A DNA stretch of 14,153 nucleotides from Bacillota bacterium (GCA_003343995.1 QAKE01000035.1:1-14153), one strand, 5' to 3'; counted from the stretch's first letter, positions 1 through 8,440 are shown. Numbers and translations are program-made. The notes: generated by a model from the letters alone, not told the origin.

Positions 1-774
1 AGCGACTTGCGCAACAGTTACCGCCACCGCGGAATGTTCTGGAAACAAGAGGTATTGGATTACATAGACGAGAAGCTGTCGCAAACGTGGTCGCCCGAAC
101 AGATAGCGAATACGCCGTGCGGAATGAAGATGCCTTCATTCAAAACAATTTATCGTTGGATAGATGAAAGGTATTTGCGTTCCACCCTGAAAAACCTACG
201 GAGAAAAGGGAAAACCCGCAAGCGTTTAGGCAACGGAGGAAGGTTCACGACGGGGAAAAGTATCCGCAAACGGGATAAGAGCGTGTACAGCCGCAAGGAA
301 TTCGGGCACTGGGAAGCAGACACTGTGGTATCGGGACAAGGGAAAAGCAAGACATGTTTTGCGACTTTGGCGGAGAGAAAGACGAGATATTATATTGCGA
401 TCAAGATACCGGACAGAAAGGGAGAGACGATGGCCAAAGCGATCATAGCCGCGCTTTCCGGGTTTCCCAAAGGAGCGGTAAAGACAATCACCTGTGACAG
501 AGGGAGCGAGTTTGCCTGTTGGAGAGAGATAGAGAAAGCCCTACACTGTGATATGTACTTTGCGGATCCGTATTGCGCATGGCAGAAAGGAACGAACGAA
601 AACTTAAACGGACTACTTAGGGAATTTTATCCAAAGGGAAGAAACCTTTCCCGAGTGAGCCCTGCGACATTAAAAAAGAACCTGGCGTTAATCAACGCCA
701 GGCCTAAGAAAGTTTTGCATTACCAAACTCCGCATGATTTGTTTGATCTGAATCTCTCTAACTGTTGCACTTAG
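1..774 (+). CDS. IS30-family transposase, 5' end outside the window
   Basis: This is a DDE transposase that cuts and joins the ends of its insertion sequence. The reading frame is open to base 1, so the N-terminal helix-turn-helix part typical of the family is missing from the window; the TTG at 7 is unlikely to be the real start. Numbering from that TTG, the catalytic triad is visible: D105 in HWEADTVVSG, D164 in TCDRGSEF, and E198 in KGTNENLNGLLREFYPK. These motifs are diagnostic of IS30 transposases. The C-terminus (HYQTPHDLF) also fits the family. About 255 residues are seen, against a usual length of about 320-350. No frameshift is visible, so the gene may be intact. It ends at a TAG shortly before the likely insertion-sequence end. 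Confidence 0.93.
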   Translation, partial: SDLRNSYRHRGMFWKQEVLDYIDEKLSQTWSPEQIANTPCGMKMPSFKTIYRWIDERYLRSTLKNLRRKGKTRKRLGNGGRFTTGKSIRKRDKSVYSRKEFGHWEADTVVSGQGKSKTCFATLAERKTRYYIAIKIPDRKGETMAKAIIAALSGFPKGAVKTITCDRGSEFACWREIEKALHCDMYFADPYCAWQKGTNENLNGLLREFYPKGRNLSRVSPATLKKNLALINARPKKVLHYQTPHDLFDLNLSNCCT

Positions 775-786
775 TTTGACAATTCA
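755..786. mobile_element. Probable right end of the IS30-family element
   Basis: The sequence around and after the transposase stop (CTGTTGCACTTAGTTTGACA) resembles terminal inverted repeats of Firmicutes IS30 elements, which often contain TTTGACAATT. The left end lies outside the window, so the inverted repeat cannot be checked against its partner and the exact boundary and target duplication are unknown. The assignment rests on position and on recall of the family ends. Confidence 0.4.
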
Positions 787-801
787 TCCTGTTGCAAATA
801 T

Positions 802-835
802 ATAGCCGTGATCGAATGAGATTGCGGCTATTTTG
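802..835 (+). terminator. Hairpin terminator after the IS30 transposase
   Basis: ATAGCCG (802-808) pairs with CGGCTAT (825-831), followed by a short T run. It lies just outside the presumed insertion-sequence end. It could stop transposase transcription or be the remnant terminator of a gene displaced by the insertion. The loop is long (16 bases) and the T run is short, so its strength is uncertain. Confidence 0.5.
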
Positions 836-845
836 CTGTAAATCA

Positions 846-874
846 TTGTCTTTTAACAAAATTTATGCTATACT
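846..874 (+). promoter_or_regulatory. Extended -10 promoter of RNA module A
   Basis: The -35 is TTGTCT (846-851) and the -10 is TATACT (869-874), with a 17-base spacer and an extended -10 TGC directly before the -10. Transcription should start near 881, which is the first base of the perfect outer stem of the structured RNA. That agreement between predicted start and stem edge supports the call. Confidence 0.65.
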
Positions 875-880
875 TTAACT

Positions 881-1022
881 GCGCTATAATTGAAAAAACT
901 CTGTGTGGGTTACACTGGCATAGGTGTACCCTTATTTCCCCATACAGAGGAATTATAGCGCAACTAATTAAGGGTTACAACTTTGCGGGCGTTCCCTTGA
1001 TTGGGGACGCTCTTATTTTTTT
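881..1022 (+). ncRNA. Structured RNA A (candidate sRNA or cis-regulatory leader)
   Basis: The predicted transcript of about 142 bases starts at a perfect 11-bp outer stem, GCGCTATAATT (881-891) with AATTATAGCGC (951-961). Inside is CTCTGTGTGGG (899-909) with CCCATACAGAG (939-949), one G-U pair. An apical stem GGGT-ACAC (907-915, one bulge) pairs with GTGTACCC (924-931) under a loop containing GGCAT. A linker with GGTTACAAC leads to TTGCGGGCGT and an intrinsic terminator. The next 200 bases repeat the same architecture with different stem sequences (RNA B), including the GGCAT loop and the linker. Paired bases differ while pairing is kept, which argues for a real structured RNA. I do not recognise the family. 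It could be an independent small RNA or a riboswitch-like leader. Confidence 0.6.
989..1022 (+). terminator. Intrinsic terminator of RNA A
   Basis: GCGTTCCC (989-996) pairs with GGGGACGC (1003-1010) with one G-U pair and a six-base loop, followed by TCTTA and a run of seven T. It is a strong Rho-independent terminator and separates module A from the promoter of module B. Confidence 0.85.
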
Positions 1023-1044
1023 ATGGCAAATACCCGCGCCATAC

Positions 1045-1073
1045 TTGCTAAATCCGCCCGCTTGTGATACACT
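1045..1073 (+). promoter_or_regulatory. Extended -10 promoter of RNA module B
   Basis: The -35 is TTGCTA (1045-1050) and the -10 is TACACT (1068-1073), with a 17-base spacer and extended -10 TGA. It has the same spacing and extended -10 layout as the promoter of module A. The predicted start near 1080 falls at the edge of the outer stem of RNA B, as in module A. Confidence 0.6.
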
Positions 1074-1079
1074 GTAAGT

Positions 1080-1216
1080 GTCACACAGTTTCATTATCAA
1101 TACGCTGGGATACGAATAGGCATTTCGTATCTCTAATTCCCAGTGTATTGGAAATTGTGTGACAACAATCGGAGATACAATGCAGGGCGTGTCTTCGGTT
1201 GAAGGCACGCTTTTTT
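1080..1216 (+). ncRNA. Structured RNA B, paralogue of RNA A
   Basis: The outer stem is TGTCACACA (1079-1087) with TGTGTGACA (1156-1164), perfect. The middle stem is AATACGCTGGGA (1099-1110) with TCCCAGTGTATT (1138-1149), one G-U pair. The apical stem TACGAA (1111-1116) with TTCGTA (1124-1129) carries a loop TAGGCAT. The linker GATACAATGCAGGGCGT matches the GTTACAACTTTGCGGGCGT linker of RNA A, and both run into a terminator whose stem starts with GCGT and ends with ACGC. The stems of A and B share little sequence, so the structure is conserved rather than simply duplicated. It lies 50 bases before the lipoprotein gene and may control it by readthrough, or act in trans. Family unknown to me. 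Confidence 0.6.
1187..1216 (+). terminator. Intrinsic terminator of RNA B
   Basis: GCGTGTCTTC (1187-1196) pairs with GAAGGCACGC (1201-1210), ten pairs with one G-U and a GGTT loop, followed by six T. It stands between RNA B and the lipoprotein start codon, so lipoprotein expression needs readthrough or a further promoter in the 50 bases between them. Confidence 0.87.
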
Positions 1217-1230
1217 GTTTGCCGAAAGTA

Positions 1231-1260
1231 ATGCCCTGCAAAAAATAAATAAGCAGGAGA
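1231..1260 (+). promoter_or_regulatory. RBS of the lipoprotein gene with possible sequestering pairing
   Basis: The ribosome binding site AGGAGA (1255-1260) lies six bases before ATG 1267 and fixes the start. CCTGC (1235-1239) can pair with GCAGG (1253-1257), which would mask part of it. The same segment (ATGCCCTGCA, 1231-1240) can instead pair over ten bases with TGCAGGGCGT (1181-1190) at the foot of the RNA B terminator. The two pairings exclude each other. The site itself is clear; the switch is inference. Confidence 0.5.
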
Positions 1261-1266
1261 AGAGAG

Positions 1267-4200
1267 ATGAAAAAGAAACTGACTGTTGGGATGTTGGCGG
1301 TCTGCATGGCTGTTATAAGCATATTCGGTCTTGCGGCGTGCTCCGACCTTCCGCCCGTTGATTTTGAATTGCAATTCATTGTCGACGGCGAGGTTTACGC
1401 TACCATCGATACAGCAGGAGAAGAAGCGATCAGTTTGCCGGCAAATCCCAAAAAAGACGGCTTTGAATTCGACGGCTGGTATTGGGATGAAAATATTTGG
1501 GAACGGCCTTTTACTGCTGATTCGCTGCTCAATGAAAAGCTGACGAGTGACATGCGTGTCTATGCGAAGTGGAAAGATGCTGAAAGTGAATTGCAGCAAT
1601 ACGTTGTCACATTCAACTCGATGGGCGGTTCGGCTATTGATAGTATTACTGTAGCAGAGGGAAGTTTGCTGAAAAATCCAACTGAACCTACATATACGGG
1701 ATTTATTTTTAACGGATGGTATAAAGATGAAGATTGCACCGTTTCCTGGGTATTTGAAACGGATAAAGTTACTTCATCCATCACTTTATATGCCGGCTGG
1801 ATAGAAGAGAATGCTACAACATTTACAGTTACATATAAAGACGGAGAGACCGTCCTCTATACAAGAAAAGTAGCAGAGAACAATACAGCCGAAAATATTG
1901 CCGTAACGAAAGAAGGTCATACGTTCAAAGGTTGGCTCTTGGACAATGCGGAATATGATTTTACCGTTCCTGTAACGGAAGATATCATCCTCGTTGCAAA
2001 TTGGGAGATCAATACCTACACGGTTACATTTATAGCCGACGGCAATGAAGTGCAGAAAATCACTGTTGATTATCTTGAAGATATACGGGATATCCCCACC
2101 GTTCCTGCAAAATCAGGCTATACGGGTACATGGAGTATCACGGACTTTTCAAGCATCACAAAAGATTTAACAGTGACTGCTCTTTATACTGCCAAAACAT
2201 ACACTGCTGCTTTTGACTATGCTGATGCAGACGGCGGGAATACGATACAAAACATCACTCTCACCTATGGGCAACCGGTGGGAGCACTTCCTGTGCCTAC
2301 AAAAGCAGATAATACTTTCTATGGTTGGTTTTACGAAGGCACACAAGTGACCGCTTCGACAATCTGGCAAACAGACACATCAGCCCCGATTACGTTTACA
2401 GCAAAGTGGTTAGCCGCCGATAACGGGCATGCAATCGTATCGTCCGATTATTTTGAATTTACAGAAGATGATACAGTACTTCGATTACCGGAAAAATTGC
2501 GTAATTTAACAGAAACTTACGATTTGATAGGGAAATTCACTGTTAGTGCCGGAGCCACATGGACGGCTTATACCGATGAGAGTTGCAGTAGCGACTCTTT
2601 GATCACGCGCGAAGACCTTGCGCCGTTAACAGCCGAAGGCTGGAATAACATCTATATTCAAGTCAAGAATCAAGCTACACGAGAGTACACAATTTATACA
2701 TTACAGATTTATAGAAATAAGCGTATCCCTGTTTCATTATACTACAATGAATCTGTATTGTATAAGACTGCAATGCTTGAAGAAACCGTACCAGCTTCGG
2801 ATGAGGCGAACGGCACGAGACTTTCTTTTACTTTAACGGACTATTCCTATGACGGGAATTTTTATACGGACTCCGCTTGTACAAGCAAATGGTCTACTGC
2901 AACAGTGATTACAGAGCCTATATCTTTGTATATAAAAGCGTATTGCCATGCCGTGACGGTAGATTCTTCGGGTACGGTGACAGGAATGTCCAAACAGTCA
3001 GGTAAAGTACGCCTTGTCATTCCCGAAAGCAAAAACGGAACAGAAATTACAGCTATCGGAAACTCCGCATTTAAGGATAAAACGAATTTAATTTTCGTTG
3101 AAGTTCCCGGATCCGTGACGAAAATAGATTTCGGTTCTTTTAGTGGGTGCTCTTCACTTGAAAGCATGACATTGCCATACGTTGGTGGGACTACTGAACT
3201 CAACGGCTTTACACACAACTATTTATTTGGTTATATATTTGGTCGAAACCATTATTCGAATAGTACTGCAACAGAACAATTTTATACCTATGGCGGCGGG
3301 ATCAAGCATACAGATAAATATTATATTCCGAGTTGTTTAAAGCAAATTACAATAACGGGTAATTCCGTTTCGAGTTATGCATTCTATAACTGTAAGGGAA
3401 TCGAGTCCATTATACTTTCTGATAACGTTACAAGAATTGGTTCCATGGCATTCGAAAATTGCAGCGGATTAACTGAAATAACCTTTGGTAAGGGAATTAC
3501 CTCGCTTAGTGGAGATGCTTTCAGTGGTTGTGATAAACTAATACAAGTTGATGGCGGCGTAAGTTATGTTGATAAATGGGCAATTGCCTGTGAATCTTCT
3601 ATTGAAACTGTAAATCTGAGGCAGGGAACCGAAGGCATTGCTTATTCAGCCTTTTTAAACTGTACTAGTTTAAAAAATATCACAATACCTGATACGGTAA
3701 TGTATATAAATAGTGATGCGTTTAGCGGGTGTACCAGCCTCACCAATGTATATATTGCCGATATGATATCATGGTTTAATTTGGAATTTGAATGGGCCGA
3801 TGCAAATCCATTAAAATATGCAGAAAACCTTTATTTAAATGGACGCCTCGTAAAAGAACTTGATATCCCCAAAGGAATAGAGTATATCGGTAATTATGTC
3901 TTTTATGGTTATGATGGTTTAACAAGTGTAAGAATTGGAAACGATGTGACTAGTATTGGCGAATATGCATTCTACGACTGTCAAGGTTTGAAGAGTATTA
4001 CAATTGAAGGAGAAGTGAGAAGTATCGGGACTTCCGCATTCTTTGGATGTACTAATTTAAATGTAATTGAATTTAATGCAAAGCATATTACAGAGTTTTC
4101 ATATTCACATAATACTTTTAACAATGCAGGGACAGATTCGGGCGGAATTGAAATTAAATTTGGGGATGCAATCACAAAAATTCCTGATAATATGTTTTAT

Positions 4201-7200
4201 CTATATTCTGGTTCTGGATTTATAAATGTTACAAAAATAACAATCGGTAAAAATGTGACGGAGATTGGGGCGCGAGCTTTTTATAATTGTAATGGATTGA
4301 CAGAAATCGTTATTCCTAATAATGTCAAAAATATTGGAAGTTCTGCATTCGGCAAATGTGATGGTTTGAAAAATATTACGCTCCCGTTTGTAGGTGCAAT
4401 GAAAGACGGTACGGACAATACACATTTCGGTTATATCTTTGGGGCATCGTCTTATTCCCAGAATGGTAATTTTGTGCCGAAATCGCTTACGAGTGTGACA
4501 ATCACGGGAGGGCCGAGTATCAAAGGAAGTGCGTTCTATGGCTGCAGTTTGATAAAGAGTATCGCTATCCCGGACAGCGTAACGAGCATAGAGTATTCTG
4601 CGTTCTATAATTGCCGTTCGCTTACGAGCATTACGATTCCGGACAGCGTGACGAGTATCGGAAATTCTGCATTCTACAATTGCCGTTCGCTTACGAGCAT
4701 TACTATGCCTTCAAGCGTTACGGATATCGGCTGGGGCGTTTTCTCTGGTTGTAGTTCGCTCACAAACATTGTTATTCCGGACAGCGTGACAAGTATCGGC
4801 GATTATGCATTCAGTGATTGCGCTTCGCTTACGAGCATCACCATCCCGGACAGCGTGACGACTATCGGTAGTTATGCGTTCAGTGATTGCAGTTCTCTTA
4901 CGAGCATTACCATCCCGGGCAGCGTGACAAGTATCGAAGAAAATGCGTTCTGCGGTTGCTGTTCACTTACAAACATCACTATCCCGGACAGCGTTACGAG
5001 TATCGGAGAGAATGCATTCGGAGATTGTGATTCTCTTACAAGTATTACGATTCCGTTTGTGGGTGCGACAATAGACGACACGAGCAATATGGAATTCGGG
5101 CACATCTTCGGCGCATCGTATGGTATCTATTATAACCAAAATGTGCCAAAGTCGCTTAAGTCTGTAACAATAACGGGAGGGACAAGAATCGGAAATAATG
5201 CATTTAAAGACTGCAGTTCGATAACGAGTATTACTATCCCGGACAGCATTACGAATATTGGCAATGATGCGTTCAGCGGTTGCAGTTCACTTTTGAACGT
5301 GTATATAAACGATATTGCGGCTTGGTGCGGAATTGAGTTTGGCAACAGTTCTTCCAATCCCCTTTATTACGCAGGGAAACTGTATTGCAACGAAGAAGAA
5401 GTGACTGATCTTATTATCCCCGATGGGGTGACAAGTATTGGTGAATATGCCTTCACTAATTGCACTTCACTTACGAGCGTTACAATTCCCGATAGTGTGA
5501 CAAGTATTGGTTGGGAAGCGTTTTGGGGATGCAGTTCGCTTACGGAAATGACACTTCCATTTGCCGGAGCGAATCAGAACGGGACAGAAAATACGCATCT
5601 CGGCTATATTTTCGGTGCGTCGACCTATTTCTATAATTTCGAATATGTACCCGAATCACTCAAGACGGTGATTATTACGAATGGAACGAGTATCGGGAAT
5701 TATGCATTCAGTGATTGCAGTTTCCTTACGAGGATTGAGATTCCTGCCGGTGTGAAGAGTATCGGCGAGTCTGCGTTCGATGGGTGCAGTTCCCTTACGA
5801 GTATTATGATTCCGGACAGCGTAACGAACATCGAGAATTATGCATTTAGCTATTGTACCAAACTTGCCAACGTTACAATCGGAAACGGCGTAACGAGCAT
5901 CGGAAATTCTGCGTTTAAGAGTTGTTATTCCCTTACGAGTATTACCATCCCAGACAGTATTAAGAATATTGGAAATTCTGCATTCTATGGCTGCTACAAG
6001 CTGATAGAAGTATACAACCTATCCGCTTTACAGATTGTTGCTGGATATACTTATCACGGCTATGCAGGATTTTATGCAGAACACGTTTACACTGATAAAA
6101 CAACGCCGAGCAAGCAGTACGTGACAGAAGACGGATTTGTCTTTTATTTAGATGGAGATGTATGTTACTTGATGGGATATGTCGGGACGAAGAGCGAAAT
6201 AACGTTGCCAACCTACTACAACGGCGAAGCGTACACGATATACAAGTATGCTTTTTATGGGAACACGTCACTAACGAGCATCACTATTCCAAACAGTGTT
6301 ACGGATATCGGGAGCTATGCGTTTTACAATTGTACCAGACTTACCGAAGTGACGATCGGAAACGGAGTGACGAGCATCAGAGAGCACACTTTTTACGGTT
6401 GCAAGTCTCTTACAAACATGACGATTGGGAATGGGGTGACGAGTATAGGAAGCTATGCGTTTTATGGTTGCAGTTCTCTTACGAGCATCACCATCCCGAA
6501 CAGTGTTACGGATATCGGTGATTATGCATTCTACAATTCTACCAAACTTGCCACCGTGACGGTCGGAAACGGGGTGACGGGCATAGGAGTATCCACATTC
6601 GGCAATACGGCGTACTATAATGATTCTTCAAATTGGGAAAACGGCGTGCTGTACATGGCAAACTATCTCCTTGATGCTGAAACATCGATAAGCGGCGCAT
6701 ACACAGTCAAAGAAGGCACATCGGTGATTGCCGACAATGCGTTTTACAGATGCAGTTCTCTTACGAGTATCACCATTCCAAACAGCGTAACGATGGTCGG
6801 AGAGGACGCATTTAGAGATTGCGATTCTCTTACGAGTATTACGATGCCGTTTGTGGGCGCAACGAGCGACGGAACGAGCAATACGCATCTCGGATATATT
6901 TTCGGTGCGTCGTCCTATTCCGATAATGCGGAATACGTTCCAGAATCGCTTATGACCGTCACCGTTACGGGTGGGACAAGTATCGGGAATAATGCATTTC
7001 GTGATTGCAGTTTTCTTACAAGTATTGAGATTCCTGACAATGTAAAGAGTATCGGCGAGTCTGCGTTCAAGGGGTGCAGTTCGCTTACGAGTATTGAGAT
7101 TCCTGCCGGTGTGAAGAGTATCGGCGAGTCTGCCTTTGAGGGTTGTAGTTCTCTTACGAGTATTGAGATTCCTGACAATGTGAAGAGTATTGGCGAGTCT

Positions 7201-8400
7201 GCGTTCAAAGGGTGCAGTTTCCTTACGAGTATTGAGATTCCTAACAGCGTGACAAGCATAGGGAACAACGCGTTCTATAATTGTAGCGCTCTTGCAAATG
7301 TTACGATTCCCGAAAGTTTGGTAAGTATGGGCATCTCAGCATTCTGGGGTACCCCGTATTACACCGCATATTATGAAAATGCGGCAAATTGGGAGAACGG
7401 TGTGCTGTATATGGGAACCTATCTCCTTGATGCCGAAACATCGATAAACGGCGCATACGAGGTCAAAGAAGGCACATCGGTAATTGCCGGCGGTGCGTTC
7501 AGTGGATGCACCGAACTTACGAATATCGTCATACCAGACAGTGTAAAGAGCATCGGCGATTCAGCGTTCTATAATTGCAGTTCGCTGACGAGCGTAACGA
7601 TTCCAGACAGTGTAACGAGCCTCGGTGTATCTGCATTCTATGGTTGTGAGTCTTTAACGAGTATAAATATTCTTGCGGAAATAACAAGCATTGAAGAACG
7701 TACATTTTGGGGTTGCGATTTGCTCACCGAGGTTATAATAGGCAATAGTGTGGTGAGTATAGGCGAATCTGCATTTGAAGGTTGCAATTCACTTACAAGT
7801 ATAGTTATTCCTAACAGCGTGACGAGTATCGGAATTTCTGCGTTCTACGCCTGCCGGTCTCTAACAAATATTGATATTCCTAATAGCGTGACATATATTG
7901 GAGATTATGCATTCGCTGGTTGCAGTTCCCTTACGAGTATCGTTATCCCCAATAGCATAAAGAGCATCAGTGATGGTACATTTTATGTTTGTAATTCGCT
8001 TACAAGTATAGTTATTCCCGACAGCGTGACAAGCATCGGTATGGTGGCATTCTTCAACTGCACTGGTTTGAAGACCATTATTATCCCTAACGGGATGACT
8101 AGTATTGGAAATTCTGCATTTGCTAGTTGTAGTTCGCTTACGAGTATTATTATCCCCAATAGCATAAAAAACATCGGTGATGGTACATTTTATGGTTGTA
8201 ATTCTCTTACGAGTATCTATTACACCGACACTGCAGAAGAATGGTCGGCAATCAACATCGGTCCCAACAATACGCCGCTCACTTCCGCCAACGTGTATTA
8301 TTACAGCGATAATCTGACCGACGAACAAAAAGCAGACGGCAATAATTATTGGCGCTATGTAGACGGCGTTCCTACCGTTTGGACAAAAGAGACAACTTGA
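1267..8400 (+). CDS. Giant BspA-like leucine-rich-repeat surface lipoprotein
   Basis: This is a 2377-residue exported lipoprotein, probably an adhesin or host/matrix-binding surface protein by analogy with the BspA family. Residues 1-25 are a signal peptide with lipobox LAAC, so Cys25 would be lipidated and the protein anchored to the outer face of the membrane. Residues about 33-381 hold five InlB B-type (Listeria-Bacteroides) repeats with GW(Y) and AxW motifs. Residues about 385-482 look like a cadherin-like beta-sandwich, followed by one more InlB-like unit to about 558. Residues about 575-2317 are some 60-70 copies of the 23-residue LRR_5 type (SLTSITIPDSVTSIGxxAFxxC). The last 60 residues form a non-repeat cap. 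There is no LPXTG or C-terminal membrane anchor. Several 40-60-residue insertions recur between repeats. Start chosen by RBS and signal peptide. The ligand is unknown. Confidence 0.93.
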   Translation: MKKKLTVGMLAVCMAVISIFGLAACSDLPPVDFELQFIVDGEVYATIDTAGEEAISLPANPKKDGFEFDGWYWDENIWERPFTADSLLNEKLTSDMRVYAKWKDAESELQQYVVTFNSMGGSAIDSITVAEGSLLKNPTEPTYTGFIFNGWYKDEDCTVSWVFETDKVTSSITLYAGWIEENATTFTVTYKDGETVLYTRKVAENNTAENIAVTKEGHTFKGWLLDNAEYDFTVPVTEDIILVANWEINTYTVTFIADGNEVQKITVDYLEDIRDIPTVPAKSGYTGTWSITDFSSITKDLTVTALYTAKTYTAAFDYADADGGNTIQNITLTYGQPVGALPVPTKADNTFYGWFYEGTQVTASTIWQTDTSAPITFTAKWLAADNGHAIVSSDYFEFTEDDTVLRLPEKLRNLTETYDLIGKFTVSAGATWTAYTDESCSSDSLITREDLAPLTAEGWNNIYIQVKNQATREYTIYTLQIYRNKRIPVSLYYNESVLYKTAMLEETVPASDEANGTRLSFTLTDYSYDGNFYTDSACTSKWSTATVITEPISLYIKAYCHAVTVDSSGTVTGMSKQSGKVRLVIPESKNGTEITAIGNSAFKDKTNLIFVEVPGSVTKIDFGSFSGCSSLESMTLPYVGGTTELNGFTHNYLFGYIFGRNHYSNSTATEQFYTYGGGIKHTDKYYIPSCLKQITITGNSVSSYAFYNCKGIESIILSDNVTRIGSMAFENCSGLTEITFGKGITSLSGDAFSGCDKLIQVDGGVSYVDKWAIACESSIETVNLRQGTEGIAYSAFLNCTSLKNITIPDTVMYINSDAFSGCTSLTNVYIADMISWFNLEFEWADANPLKYAENLYLNGRLVKELDIPKGIEYIGNYVFYGYDGLTSVRIGNDVTSIGEYAFYDCQGLKSITIEGEVRSIGTSAFFGCTNLNVIEFNAKHITEFSYSHNTFNNAGTDSGGIEIKFGDAITKIPDNMFYLYSGSGFINVTKITIGKNVTEIGARAFYNCNGLTEIVIPNNVKNIGSSAFGKCDGLKNITLPFVGAMKDGTDNTHFGYIFGASSYSQNGNFVPKSLTSVTITGGPSIKGSAFYGCSLIKSIAIPDSVTSIEYSAFYNCRSLTSITIPDSVTSIGNSAFYNCRSLTSITMPSSVTDIGWGVFSGCSSLTNIVIPDSVTSIGDYAFSDCASLTSITIPDSVTTIGSYAFSDCSSLTSITIPGSVTSIEENAFCGCCSLTNITIPDSVTSIGENAFGDCDSLTSITIPFVGATIDDTSNMEFGHIFGASYGIYYNQNVPKSLKSVTITGGTRIGNNAFKDCSSITSITIPDSITNIGNDAFSGCSSLLNVYINDIAAWCGIEFGNSSSNPLYYAGKLYCNEEEVTDLIIPDGVTSIGEYAFTNCTSLTSVTIPDSVTSIGWEAFWGCSSLTEMTLPFAGANQNGTENTHLGYIFGASTYFYNFEYVPESLKTVIITNGTSIGNYAFSDCSFLTRIEIPAGVKSIGESAFDGCSSLTSIMIPDSVTNIENYAFSYCTKLANVTIGNGVTSIGNSAFKSCYSLTSITIPDSIKNIGNSAFYGCYKLIEVYNLSALQIVAGYTYHGYAGFYAEHVYTDKTTPSKQYVTEDGFVFYLDGDVCYLMGYVGTKSEITLPTYYNGEAYTIYKYAFYGNTSLTSITIPNSVTDIGSYAFYNCTRLTEVTIGNGVTSIREHTFYGCKSLTNMTIGNGVTSIGSYAFYGCSSLTSITIPNSVTDIGDYAFYNSTKLATVTVGNGVTGIGVSTFGNTAYYNDSSNWENGVLYMANYLLDAETSISGAYTVKEGTSVIADNAFYRCSSLTSITIPNSVTMVGEDAFRDCDSLTSITMPFVGATSDGTSNTHLGYIFGASSYSDNAEYVPESLMTVTVTGGTSIGNNAFRDCSFLTSIEIPDNVKSIGESAFKGCSSLTSIEIPAGVKSIGESAFEGCSSLTSIEIPDNVKSIGESAFKGCSFLTSIEIPNSVTSIGNNAFYNCSALANVTIPESLVSMGISAFWGTPYYTAYYENAANWENGVLYMGTYLLDAETSINGAYEVKEGTSVIAGGAFSGCTELTNIVIPDSVKSIGDSAFYNCSSLTSVTIPDSVTSLGVSAFYGCESLTSINILAEITSIEERTFWGCDLLTEVIIGNSVVSIGESAFEGCNSLTSIVIPNSVTSIGISAFYACRSLTNIDIPNSVTYIGDYAFAGCSSLTSIVIPNSIKSISDGTFYVCNSLTSIVIPDSVTSIGMVAFFNCTGLKTIIIPNGMTSIGNSAFASCSSLTSIIIPNSIKNIGDGTFYGCNSLTSIYYTDTAEEWSAINIGPNNTPLTSANVYYYSDNLTDEQKADGNNYWRYVDGVPTVWTKETT
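7018..7224 (+). repeat. Three near-identical 69-bp tandem repeats inside the LRR region
   Basis: Units at 7018-7086, 7087-7155 and 7156-7224 each encode one 23-residue repeat of the form TSIEIPxxVKSIGESAFxGC. They are much closer in DNA sequence than most other repeats of the gene, and units 1 and 3 are nearly the same. A very similar unit starts at 5731. This suggests recent expansion or gene conversion, which would change protein length. Confidence 0.8.
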
Positions 8401-8412
8401 AATAATCACTTC

Positions 8413-8440
8413 AAAGCCGCTCCGCAAGGGGCGGTTTTGT
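8413..8440 (+). terminator. Terminator of the lipoprotein gene
   Basis: CCGCTCC (8417-8423) pairs with GGGGCGG (8428-8434) across a GCAA loop and is followed by TTTTGTT. It starts 13 bases after the stop codon. Confidence 0.85.

Noticed and set aside
881..961. Invertible promoter flanked by inverted repeats
   Set aside because: The arms form a compact hairpin starting at the predicted transcription start; the promoter lies outside the repeat, so inversion would not switch it.
972..1022. T-box antiterminator
   Set aside because: The conserved T-box core and the specifier-loop layout are absent, and the following gene is not an aminoacyl-tRNA or amino-acid gene.
975..1599. Minus-strand frames opposite the RNA modules and the lipoprotein start
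   Set aside because: They cross promoter, terminator and signal-peptide DNA of the plus strand and show no motif.
6915..7268. Repetitive open frame on the minus strand within the lipoprotein gene (with similar ones at 4872-5105 and 7861-8427)
   Set aside because: These frames exist because the 69-base LRR unit repeats without stops in the antisense frame; they have no RBS and no known fold.
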